64,000 nucleotides of DNA from Struthio camelus (Eukaryota; Chordata; Aves; Struthioniformes; Struthionidae): the NCBI RefSeq assembly GCF_040807025.1, contig NC_090981.1:47151817-47215816 (forward strand), given 5' to 3'. Below the pieces are notes generated by a model. That model saw only the letters and a list, made by a program, of their open reading frames with translations, was not told the origin of the DNA and did no database searches. The position numbers and the translations under genes are program-made. Within the stretch, counting starts at the first letter, position 1. Each line of letters starts with the position of its first letter. Positions 25,698 to 38,105 of this stretch are shown here, in pieces.

Positions 25698-27132
25698 ATT
25701 GTTTACAGATTAGGGGCAAGTTCCTGCCCTAGAAGGATGCTGCCGTCAACTTCAGTGAAACTTCACCACAGATATATGAACATCAAAAATAAATGCATTG
25801 AAAGCCCTGAGAACCTTGTTAAAAATCCTAAAATACTATTATGTTTATCAAGGTACAGTCAGGTCTGGTTAATCACACCCTGTTTGCAAACATCCAACTT
25901 TATCAGTTTAAAAAAAATATGTCAAATCTTGTTCACAAGTCCTATTAAACTAGTTTCTACTTTAATCTGTGAGATGCTCAGACAATGCCAATAAACCAAA
26001 CATGATTTAATCAATTCTGACTATTCTGATCTGACAAGCACCTTCATTTGGAGGCTAGTTATTCAGCTGTCCATGGAATATTCACGGATCCTACAAGATA
26101 TTTAACTTTCTGTCTATACTTGCCAGAGATTTCCACGAGTCTGATAGGGCCTGTTGCCTGCTATGCATGTAAGAATAGTATTAACCTTTTAGGAGTAATA
26201 GAGCAGAATCAAATTATGAGCTATAGTCAAACAAGCTTTTTAAAACTTATACAGAGGGTTTGTTGTTTCTCCAAGTGTGGGGGAGATTCCCTCTCCCAGA
26301 GGGAGGGCTGCTGAGGAGTCATATGTGGGACACAGTTCTAAATATTCCTCTTGTGTAGGATGCTTGCCTATGATCAAAGGCATTTGTGGTTAGTAAATTT
26401 AAATTTTGCACCTCTCTCTAATTTAAAACTGAGGAGCCATCTGAATGCCAGTGGTGCCAATCAGTATTTCTCTGCTACCTCTCTTGCTTGCTCATATTTT
26501 TTACAACCTTACCTGACTTAGATTTGCCTGGCTTATGTGTGTTATTCCAATATCATTTGAATTTGCTTATGTAAAGAATGCTAATTGAGTGGAAAAAATA
26601 ATCGCTTCAGTTTATTGAAGTGCTTGCAAATGTGGGTTGCCACTTTTGCTTGGATTTTGCAGCAGAGTTTGAGGTCAGATCATTTGATATTTGGCAAATA
26701 TAGTATAATTATCATCTTATTTATACTGAAATTTTCTGATTCTGTCTAATCATGCAGAGTTTCACTAGCTGCTGTTGCAATATCTGCTGTAGCACCGAAC
26801 ATTTTTAAATGCAGCTGGGCCATATTGTTTTGTTGACAGGTTTTAACTGTGATGTGAAAATTGGTTCACTTAGTACCCTCTCTCCAACTTGCCTGTTAAA
26901 ATGTTAGATTTCTTTTTGATGAATAACCCCTTGGAGTGGAGTGGAGAGTTTTCTCATGGTAGAGGAGAAGACGACTGAATGCCACAATGATGGACATAGG
27001 GTGTCTAAATAATCCAAATAATTAGTGCTGGTGCCATTGTCATGGACAAAGGACAACATTTTCATCATTCTGACAGGGACACTGGCTGCCCCAAAGCGAA
27101 AGGCACTTGAGTAGCCCTTCCTCTTGTTTCAG

Positions 27133-27188
27133 CTACAGTCTGCCATGTGGGGCTGTGCATGGGGTGGGCATCCCAGGCAAGATCACAG
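27133..27188 (+). other. Candidate short exon, 56 bases
   Basis: A strong acceptor (cccttcctcttgtttcag ending at 27132) and a donor (CACAG/GTGAGG) bracket 56 bases. One frame is open across it, but the peptide is not recognisable. Splice-like pairs this close also arise by chance. Confidence 0.2.
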
Positions 27189-29466
27189 GTGAGGTATCCT
27201 TGTGGAGCAGGGAGCCAGCCCTGGGGATTCATGACTCAGCTCCCATTCAGCTGGGGGGCTTAATTCACCTTAAAAATCATGAGATTGAAAGCATAATGAA
27301 GTCTAGGTTGATATTTATTCTAGATATCTTCCTCAAATGATGAAAATATGATAGATATGATATGAAGAGGTTCATCAAATGAGCTAGAAATATCACCTCT
27401 CACATTTTGTATTTTCTTTTTTTTTTTTCCAAAGAAAGATGAGATTTAGCTATGATCATTCCAGAGAATGGATTTTTTCCTAAAACTTCTAAAAGAGTCT
27501 GGAGAATCCGCAGTAAGTTACACAAGAGCTGGTAGCAGTAGAAAGGCACAGTTTCAGCTTTGAGATGTGCCACTCAACTCGTCCCCTTTGCTCATGGCTA
27601 TTCCCATCAGCGTGCCCTCGGCAGGGCGGGAGGCCCGGAGAGCGTAGGTGGTGCTTCTGCAGCGACTAGGGCCAAAAAGGCCTGGACTCGGCCTGGGAAA
27701 GGAGGGGGCTGTGTGGGGAATGCCTCCCCAGGTCAGCAGTGCCTCATCAACATCCGTTAGGCCGGGTGGCTGCAACACTTTTGAGTCCTGCTGAACTTCA
27801 GATGTAAAAGCAAATCCCAGCTAAGTCAGTGGAATGATTCATATATTTAAAAATAAGAGAGTGTAGAAGTTTGTAGCACTCGGAGCTTAGTGTTTTTAGA
27901 CTTATACTTGCTAGAAAGACCACCAGAGTCAATTAAGTGATCCCTGCTGCATCCAACTTTGCAAATATATTTAGCTTTGCACTTTTGAAAAAAATGGACT
28001 TTTCAAAAAAATGGAACAGTAACTTAATTCTTTCTTGTCATTTTTTTCAATAGGAACTGGGTAGTTAAAGCTATAACATTAGCAACTTGAGCTATTTGAG
28101 TGAAAATAAGGAGAAGCATTAAATACAGAATTTTTCTTATTCGTAAAACACACCTTTGTCTCACTCTTATTACTTCAGAGTTCCTGAATTCTTTATATTT
28201 TACCTAGAATTTTCTATTCCAATTCCCTTTTGACGAGGCTACATCATTATAGGCAGAAGAGAAAATGATCAGAAAATTATTGTCTACTGTTATGAAATAC
28301 TATTTTAAATGAAAGTAAATTTGTTACCTTAATGTAGACATGCAAGCAGGCAGCCTTCCATCCCCAAACTGTGTGACATGCTTGATTTTCTCAACATTTA
28401 CAGAAGCTAAAATTACTAGTTTTTGTGTTTCAATGTGTTTCACCCATTGAAGACAATGGAACAAACTCCTATTAATTTTGTGGGAGCATGATTTGGCCCC
28501 TACTGACTTTATTTCTCTCTTTTCTCACCTCTTTCTTTGGCACAGCAGGCAACATTATAGCTTCCATACAAAGGATACAGCCTGAAAAATAGCACCTTGG
28601 CTAAGGAAGGAGAATGATTTAAAAATTAATGGAGAGACCTATTACTTTTCTGTACATACTGTACTGTATACAGCTCTAAAAATTATAGCTCCCATTATTT
28701 TAATGCACCAAAGCCTTTTTTTTTAAAGGTGCTACTTTCCAATTTCTGTTCTTGTTAATAATTTAACAATTTAAGAAGAAGCTGTAAAAGTAATTTATTT
28801 CATTGTGTCTGTTTCTCCTCCGAGAAATGGTTTTCAGGTTTGTTTGTTTTTTTGCTAACTTTGAAGAGTGGAAGGGAGAAAATATCCTTTGATTATGTAG
28901 ATTTCTCATGGAAGCTCTAGTGCGTTTATAGTGGAAAATACTGAAACATATCACTTGCGGATTACATAACTGAGGAAAAGAACGTATCAGAGAACATCGC
29001 TGCCAGAAGTAAGCTCGCTGACTTTTTGTCCTGCTTCTCTATGTCAACCTGGAGACAACATAAGATGAGGAAAAGGAGGCCCTGGTTAGCTTACAGCATG
29101 TTAAATTGCATCTGCATTTGCGCTGAGTAGGATTTCAGATGAGGTTAACTGATCTAGAGAGGCATCTGATGAAAAAAAAAACATTTTTGTCCATAGTATA
29201 GACATAATACCCAAGTAGCTAACTCTGGTTGATATTATACCCTCTCTTGGGGATAACTTTAACTAGCTACAGCACTTACTAGGTCCCTGCCTTGTCTCCA
29301 TAGCATTTTACATAGAGATCCTGCATAAAATACACTGTTTCCAAGAAATGACATGACTTATGTCTCTTTCAGCCGCCACTTCAAGTTCTTAACTTATCAC
29401 AGAGGAATAGGGTCCGTTTTCTCTTTCCTGTTACTGAAGCTTTCTTTTATTGTCTCCTCTATCCTC

Positions 29467-29480
29467 TTTTTTTTTTTTTT
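29467..29480. repeat. T14 homopolymer
   Basis: Uninterrupted run of 14 T. No retroposed body ending in poly(A) was recognised on the minus strand. Confidence 0.9.
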
Positions 29481-32400
29481 AATCACAGCTTTCTCCTTGT
29501 CTCACCCTGCACTGAATGAGCTCCGGCTTGGTCCCCAGCACTTGAGTCCTGCCTACGCTTTCACCATTTTAATTCTGCAGTTAACGACATTGTGCCATTG
29601 TGCCTCATCGTTCCATGAGGCCATAACCTGAGCCCATCTCAGATCCCCTCAGAAAGCTCACCATGGGCTGCTAGCATCTTATTTTGTTGATGCTGCCAAT
29701 CCCATATACAAGATTCAAGAATTAGGCTTCACGTCATCATTGTGAACACACTGCTAGTGTTACTTCAGAGCTCAGATGAAACTGCAAGTCTCACCTCTGT
29801 TGCTTTTTGTGATGTGTCATCACTGTAATGCGTTAATTAAAAATGTGAAGATACTCAGGCCAGAAAATTCAACATGGGCAGCCTGATCCCATATCACAGC
29901 ACCTCAGCAAAAGCCTCATTCTGACATACTGAACGGTTGTGACTTCTGTTGAAATACAATTTTTCACCATTTCCTTCACTCACTTTCTTTGTATCTTTTT
30001 TACTGTTTAATCTGAAAGTATCTCTCCACCTGTCATGATACTTCTAACTTTTCTTTCCTCTGCTTCCTGACAGGTGAATTGTTCCAGTGTTGCCCGCTCT
30101 GTTCTGAGAGGGCATTTTCTGTGAAATGCACACTTGAAGAAAAACTTCCTCCAGTAGCACTACAGCCCGACAATTCATCTCCAGCTTCCTTGTGGTTTTA
30201 ACTGTGTAACTCTGCAGTAATGACCTTCACTAAAGAGTTTGTGGCTCTGTTGCGGTTGAAGTTGTGCCCATGGCTAGAGGAAAACAAATGCTCAGAGGGT
30301 GATGCTTGGTTTTGGGTCACGGGTGAGGCTTCCCCATCTCTGTGGCCCCACGGCATGTAGCATGAATCCCACATTATAACCAGGCTGTCCCCTACTGGTG
30401 TGGCAGGCACAGCCCCTTCAGTGAGGGGAAAACCAAAACCCTTAATAACCCTTGGGATATTCCAAAATATCTAATCTGCCATGGAACATATATTCCATTA
30501 ACTCTGATATAACAAGCACACATTAGAAATTCTATTTCTTGCATAGAAAAAGTTTAAATGATGGTCTGAAAGCTATCTGTAGGGCCAAAGAAATTCAACT
30601 CTGAATTTTTCTTCTCTGGTATCTGTAATTTAGCAAGGATTTCACAGAACTTTTGTTATTGCAATAATACTTTCAGAATAAACATGGGAAAAGAATTGTA
30701 TTTGCCACTCAGTAAATCCAGTCAATTCAAAAAAAAAAGTAAGTAATTTGGTCTACAGGAAAAAATGTTCAATTTTTTAACAAACATAGTTTTGACAAAA
30801 TGCTGATTTCTCACTTGTTTCTAATAATATTTTTCCCTCTTTGTTTAAAATGTGTGGGTTTTTATTTATTCTCTGACTTGCTGGCACATACCTAGTGAAG
30901 AAACTATCACAGGAAATCCATCTCTTACATAGTTTATAAATATATTTTTAAGAGTTAAAAAGTTTATGATTTTAAATCTAGAACTGACTCTGAAATAATA
31001 TTGCAGTTCTCAGTGGGGTGAAACTGTGAGGCAGAGAAGTGCGGGAAGTGATGCCATCACTCAGGAGCTCCTCCGTGGCTGCTGGTGGACTGTAACACTC
31101 TTCAAGGAGGGCTTGGCTGGACCAGGCTGGCCAGGGTAAGAAAGTACCATCATAGCACTAGTGAGCAACAGCAAGTACTTGCAGGCTTGGAACCATCTGA
31201 AGAATTAAGGAGGCAAAATCATCCCTAAACCACCTTTTCACCTACTCTGATTTCTGTGGTGGTTGGGAACTAATGCAAGCTTACAGGGATGGAAACTGCA
31301 TTACAGTTCCCTGAATGCTTTTTTGTGATAACGCAGTTGACCCAGGGCCTTATTTTGTTTCACTTCCATATGAAATGCTGGTTTATGTGGCATGTATGAC
31401 ACTGAATACCACCAATGAGCAAAGAATCGGTTCAAGGCTTCATTTTCTCCACGCTATATCGCGCTATAAGAGACTGTTAGAGATAGGCATACACCAGTTC
31501 CTGCATCAAAATGGTTAGTTTACAAAGGACCTCCATTGTAGTACTGATAGCTCAGTTTTACAGGCTCTCATCAAAACAAGCAAAGTCTGGAAGAATTATA
31601 TGGAGTATATTTTGACATGTATGTCTCAGAGCACAGTAGGACAGGATTCTTCTTCTATTCCTTCACTTCCTACTGTCTGTCATGTAGGACTTTGCTTCAG
31701 TGTTTCTGTATTTTATCCCAACAACGAGCGGGAAAGATTCAGGAAGAGTCCCACTGATGTCAACTCTTAAATCATATTGATTTTGGTGGAAGTCAAGTGA
31801 AACCTAAATGTAAAAAGGCAGAAACACAGAAAGTAGTGGTTTCTCATGTTTCCATAAGATGTTGGTCCCAAAGGCTGGGGGGTCTTGCAGGTGCAGGTTC
31901 TGTGTCACTGGGCAATTACAGTCTGCTCAAAATTTCAAGCTAGGAGCTGAAAAAAGAAAAAGATATTCAGAGTCCATTTTAACAATCTACATCTATAGAA
32001 GTGTGAAATGGAAACAAAATTGGTTTGGGTGGACGCAGTCAGTGATGGATTAAACTGAAAATGCGTTGCTGGTTCATATGAATGGAACCAAAGCTAAATG
32101 AGAAAGCCTGCATCAGCTAGCAGAGATGGCCCTTTCCATATGAGTTTTACTCCTGTTGTGGAAGTGGTACCAGTTCAGTTCCCTCATAGAACACTTTCTT
32201 TTCTCATTCTTGGAATAATTTCCTAGCAGCATATCTTCTCTATGGGAAGCAGGGAGAAAGTGCATGTCATGGTATAGCTGGAGCCTGATGCATGTCTGTG
32301 TGAATGTATACCATCCCCATGCCAGTGCTATAGAGATTACCTGGAAAAAGCAGATTCATTTCCCGATTATATTGTTTTTGGAAGGAATTTTTTTGGTAGA

Positions 32401-33588
32401 ACTCTTCCTCTTTGAAAACATCCTCTTTGGGTAAGAACTGCTCCATAGGGACCATACGGATGGGGCCATGGCTTTGTTGGTGTGGTGTAGCTAAGCACAC
32501 GGTTAAGGAAAAGCCGGGGGGGGTAGTTAGTGCAAGGTGTTGATCAGAGTCAATGTGGAGACAGAAAGCCTTTGCTAGCTCTCCTGTGTAGATCATGGTG
32601 ATCCCACGCGATGTGGGAAATAGATCTTAATCTTTCCAGGGAAATATCATTCCCTTGGCACAGTTAGGGAAAACCCAGCAAGAAAAGAGGAGGTGGAGAG
32701 TCTGTTCTGTAGGGCTACTGTCACGACCACTGCTGTGAGATGAGATACTTTAGCCTAGATCCCAAAGCCATGAGCACTGAGATGCTCAACTGCATAATGA
32801 GATAATTATTTAAACTTTGTGCCTTTGGCATTAGAGGCATAAAAAAGGCCTTCAAACCATCTGAAAGAAAACAAAGCATGGTGCTCCATTACCTTTTTTT
32901 TTTAATAAAATCTTTCTGTTGTTTCTGGAAAATAGGCTGTTGCAGATAAGTAAATATTATACATTTTTTATATATTGTATTGCATTCATACACTAAACAC
33001 AGGTGAAAAAGAAGCATTACAGTCCATTGAGTGCTTTATATGAGTTTTAAGAATTGTCTAATACATTTACACAGTTGACCTGTGTGACTATAAAAGCATG
33101 GTTCTGGCTGTGGTCTGCTGGATAAATAAATGTCAATGTTTATATGTTTTTGAGAGAGATTTATTCTATTTATTCTGGCCCTCTGCTAAATTTCATACCA
33201 GTTAAGAACAAAATTATACCACAAGAAAATCTCTCCTACCTTCCAGTAAGAGCATAAATGATCTTTAAAAACTGTCCCTAGAAAATGTAGCAATAATCTT
33301 GTAGTCTTGTAGGTAGTGTGAGCAAAATTCAGAGTTAGGAAGCTCTTAAGTTTCTGCTTTCGGATTTGGCCAGGATGCCTTTGTGGTCCTTGGTTTTAGC
33401 TATTCCCAAAAGCCTCCACTGGTTTCACTATGCTGACATTAGGCCCCTAGTGTAACTGTACTGCACTTGTGAAAGGCTGGCCACATTTAGATGAAAACTT
33501 ACCCCATTTTTATTTTGGAAACTGGCTTTCTGTTCAGTCAGCAAGCTGGTCTGACACACTCCACAACAATTTGCCTGCAAAATCTGAC

Positions 33589-33603
33589 AAAAAAAAAAAA
33601 AAA
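33589..33603. repeat. A15 homopolymer
   Basis: Uninterrupted run of 15 A. No processed gene copy was recognised upstream. Confidence 0.9.
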
Positions 33604-36600
33604 GAGAAGCAGTAGGAATATGTGTCAGAGCAGGGAAGGTGAGAGGTAGTACCTCTTTTAGTGACTACCTGCATTTACATCATAGCAGCACTTTCAAGGT
33701 GCCCCAATCTCCTGTTTTTAGATTTGCTGCAGTCTTGAGGGAAGAGTAGCTTCTAAAAATCATGCTAACTGAAACCAACTGATGTAAAATGCAAATAAAA
33801 GGTTTATTTCTAACTTCCAAAATAGGCAGTATGGGTTTAGAAAAGGTAATGCTGGAGAAATGAAAGAAAACTACCCTTAGTTTACATACCCTCAAGATCA
33901 AAGCTAAGAAAGTATCCCTTATTTGCCTCTAATTATTCAGGAGGCAGTTTGATGCTCCTCCTGATGAAAATCCTTAGAGTGTTTGCACCCCTTTGGAGAT
34001 GCAAAAACTGGTGCTGGGTCTGATCAAGTGTTATGTCCTGTACTTGACTGGTCCATTAGCAGCTCCTTGACTCAAGGAGGGACCAGTACTCCCTCACCAC
34101 CCGTAACTCACTAGTGTGCATTTCACTGTGAAGTATCTTTATCTACTGAATCTTTAATTCAATATTAGCTTGTACATTAACAGCCTGACACAAACATCTA
34201 GCTAAAGTGTGTTCATTTTACTCATTACTGGCTTTTGGCTGAAGCCAGTCACGTTAGTGGTCAACAGGTTTGTGTGCTATTAAGTCTAGGATGATATAAC
34301 AGAAGGGAGATGGCAGTTCTGGGCCTGAGAGAGAAACAGCCTGGAGGCGGCAGGACTGTCTGCTGCAAGAATGAGTCTGCTTTAGGAACACAGATTCAGT
34401 CTTTTGAGGTCATACTGCACTTTAACTTTGGAGCATATGAAGAAGCTGAGCGGTGATGTTGTTCAGAAAGCAGGCTCAGGGGCCCTGTACTGCCTGGACA
34501 CGAGATCTGATCAATCTGTACATCTAGATACTGGGAATTAAGTTGCTGTAACAAAAGTCTCTGTGTGAGGTCTATAAGAGCTCTTTTCCTGGGATCACTT
34601 CCTGCTGGCATGCTTCCTGGGATTAACCCTATTTCCAGGCAGCTATCACTTCCCCTCTCTGCAAGAATATAAGAGCTGACAATGGTGAGCATCTGCTTGG
34701 AAATCTGGGACCTCACAGCTAATCCTCTGGGGCCCTGTTTTCTAAGAATCAGTGAGAAAGACAAATGGTCAGCACCTCTGAAATCACTTCAGGGAGCTGT
34801 GTGTGGGCTTTAATGCTTAACCATGCGATGCTAAAAGTTGACCTAAGTGATGTGAAAACTGTAAGAGGGTCTAAAGTCCAGAAGACGCTAATCTCACCTC
34901 AGGACGCTGGACCACATTTTGCCCTTCATCTTCTACAGTGCAACTCCTTGGCTTTATGGCTAGCCAAATATCACACCTCCTTCAACTTGCTTATGTCTGT
35001 TACATATTAGGTGAAATGTGATGGGAAAACTCTCCCATTTAAGACACCCTGTAACCTAAGGGAAGTTCTGTTGGGCCAAGAGCCAGAATTTCTAAGATTA
35101 TCTCTTCCAAAGGCCATTGCCAATATTTCCACAAGGTGCAATTGTCATTATTGAGCTAGGCTTTATGTTCTTCTACCAGTTCTCTAAAGTGGCATATCTA
35201 AGTCAATTCACTTCAGCACGCCAAACTGAAATTCCCGATTATGCTATCTGCAACTCCATACCTATTCCATAAATTGAGAATACAACCAAGGTATCCTTAT
35301 ACCGAACGTAGAACACAGCTCCCATATAGCTGAAGTACCTTCACAATGCAACATACGTTCTGCGGTTCTCTAGGGACTGATCTGCACACCACATAACCAC
35401 CTAGGTGCTCCTCTGTGTGGCCTGTGCAGGGTTTCTGAAGGATCCTGGTCCAAACCATTGTTCTCATCAGAGGGAGAAGAACTGCATGGGCCTCGGAAAT
35501 TGAACTATTGCTTTTCTCCCTCAAGGCATTGCCCCTAACGTAGGGTAAAATCAGAGCTGGTTTTGCCTCTTCTGTTCCTATTCTGTATATAAGCTGAGAA
35601 CTTTGTTCAGCAAGATTGTTGTTGCACCAATGTCTTTCATTCAAATCTCCTTGGCCTGGCGCATGCACGTGGCCAGCCTGCACTTACTGGATGCTCATCG
35701 ATTTCCTCTCCAGCTTCTCAGGATGAAAGACACCAAACAGGGCTCTCTGCCAAGCCCTCCTGCTGGCACTGTGATCACATAGGTTAATGTCTTTCACTGT
35801 TCTTCAGCCTGCACCAATTATTTTTTAAAGTTGAGGCTGAAAAAAAGATTACAGCAGATGTAACTGTGTGCAGATAGGCGAGTTAACTTCTTGAGCCATT
35901 TGCATCAGATATCACACATGGAGCTGCACTAGTTTTGGCAGACCTCCATTCTGATCTCTAAAGGCAGCATTCAGCTTGCTTGTTGGGGCCTGAGCACCGT
36001 AAGGCACTGAGAAAAGGGCCTGAAGTTACACCTCCCTTGCTCTTCAGTAACAGAGCAGTCCAGCGGTGAGTTAAATAGAGAGTGTCAGCCGAGAGACACA
36101 GCTTTGACAATAAATTTCCTTGCTTTCATGGATCTAAAATAAATCAGACTTCACAATGCACCCCTTAATGTAACTTTAATGCAGTTTTTGTGCATTAATT
36201 CCCTTCAGGTCCAGTCCTTGTCATTAATATTGTCTATTGGCAAACAAAGAAGGATTTCTTAGAAGAGAACTTTGCCAACTGAGGAAAATATTTGACTTGC
36301 CTTGGTGGTGCCAAACAGTTTTGTTTGCATTTTTCAAGGACATTTGAGAAAACAAAAGTATATTACTACAAATTTAATTTTATACCCAGTGTCCTTGCTT
36401 GCAGCCTTGCACTGTATCCATTAGTTTCAATGTCTGTAATTAAAAACTGCAAGGAATGTGTATAGGATTAATAGGTCCTAATTTTCATTGATGAGTTCTA
36501 AGCACTTATCAAGAAAGGAATCACAGAATTGGCTTTCCCTGTGCTTTATTTTGCCGTACTGTCAGATTTTGACTGAGAATCTTGTTCAGATTATTACACA

Positions 36601-36904
36601 CATTGGTATTTATAACAGCTATATTGGCACAGACCAGGTATAGGCAGCATTTCAGACTCTGATGTCTGCATTGGTTCAGTATACACTACTTGTATCTTTC
36701 ATAAATTCAGTGTCTGCGCTCCTGAGAGCTGATTACAGGAGGAGATTGTAAAGGCTGTCTTCCACATACATGTTCAGAAGCAATGGATGACATCTGTAAG
36801 ACTGAACTAGCATACAACTGTGTGCCAATTCCCCAGTTAGAAGAATGCTATCATTTGGTCCAAGGGAAAAACCTTTGAAAAGCAGCCCTGCTATGTATGG
36901 CCAC

Positions 36905-37020
36905 TTTCATATTTATACATACATATGCGCGTGTGCGTTTATAAGTGTGTGCATGTGCATGTATATGTGTATATAACCATATTGACAGCCATATATTTAC
37001 ATACATATATATAGTTATGT
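36905..37020. repeat. TG/TA-rich degenerate microsatellite
   Basis: Alternating ATAC, TGTG, GCGT and TATA units make a long purine-pyrimidine alternating tract with interruptions. It is a candidate Z-DNA or length-polymorphic site. Confidence 0.7.
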
Positions 37021-37994
37021 AGTTTAGAATGATTTTATTGTAAAGTTTGGATCCACTACCAGATCTAAACCCACCCACTGAGAGAAAGGTAAGGAGCAGT
37101 GTTTTGACTTGGAGAATGAATCACTCTAGCGGATATTATGCTGCATCAGTAGAAAGGTTGCTCACAAACACATTGCAGTGGTCTGAAGCATGTGCTGGAG
37201 GCCTCAGTACAGCTCTGGATATGGCCGGACACATCTATGGAAGAGGCCTCACTGCCACATCCTGAGTCTCAGCTAAGTCGGTGCCTATGGCTTGCGCTTT
37301 TGTCAAGTTCTAGTTCCAGACAAGGGATGCAGGTGCTACTGCCCTGAAAGGTGAAGCATCTTCTTTTTAGACATCTAGCACATGGTAAAGCTACCTGACC
37401 CGTCTACGTGGTGCCTGGGGAGAATTATGCACCTCACATGAGATCCAGCACCTCCAGCAGGATAAGGGAAAGGATACAGCCATGAAGGTCTAAGCGTAGA
37501 ATGGCCTGATGCTAGCCTGTGGGACTGTGTGCTCCCTGGGGTGACATGGGTAGCATGAAGGACGCCTGATGCCCTGTCCTGTGCTGAAGGGTTTTCATGC
37601 ATTTTATGCATTGGCCACTTAAACTGATAAGTAATAAACAGTCTTAAACACAGTCTTATTACAAGCAATGCCTTCCTTCTATGCCTACAGTAGCCCCCTC
37701 TCCTTCTCCATGGACCCCTTTGGCCAAAAAGAGCCTAGAACACAGTAGGTAAGGCTATCTTCACAGAAGGGCATGTATGCTCAAAGGCAGAAGTGGGAAC
37801 TATAATTGGGTCTTGGGGGAAAGAACTAATCACTTTGCCAGCACAGAAAAGATAAGAAGAAACTCCGTCTTCCAGGTATTTTATGAAGTAGAAGTTGCCT
37901 TTACATGTATGTGGAATCTAGTTCTACAGGTTTGTGCCAGAGGCTTGGTGGACATCTACTGGATATTGTCCCCTGAGGTAACAGAGCTCACCTG

Positions 37995-38105
37995 TGAATT
38001 AGGATCAGAGAAACCTTGAGGTTGGAAGGACCCACAGAAGGCCAGCACACCCTTGCTCAAAGCACAGTCACTTCAAAGTTAGATCCAATTAACTAAATCC
38101 TGTCA
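37995..38105 (-). mobile_element. CR1 LINE 3' end fragment
   Basis: On the plus strand 'cttgaggttggaaggaccc', 'ctcaaagcacagtcacttcaaagttagatcc' and 'tcctgtcaagg' are the reverse of the usual CR1 3' tail. The conserved terminal octamer-type repeat is lost. Only about 110 bases remain. Confidence 0.8.

Larger units (their letters stand above)
25698..37994. other. Mostly unique non-coding sequence
   Basis: Long gene-free stretch. It contains homopolymers (T12 at 27417, T14 at 29467, A15 at 33589), a small CpG-richer patch at about 27580-27775, a dispersed-repeat-like patch at 28441-28500, and a TG/TA-rich tract at 36905-37020. AT-rich complex sequence at about 36120-36380 could be a conserved element. 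Minus frames at 34396-34764 (122 codons) and 35297-35683 (128 codons) have no recognisable domain. Confidence 0.45.

Noticed and set aside
33589..33603. Poly(A) tail of a processed pseudogene
   Set aside because: No gene-like sequence was recognised upstream and no target duplication was seen.
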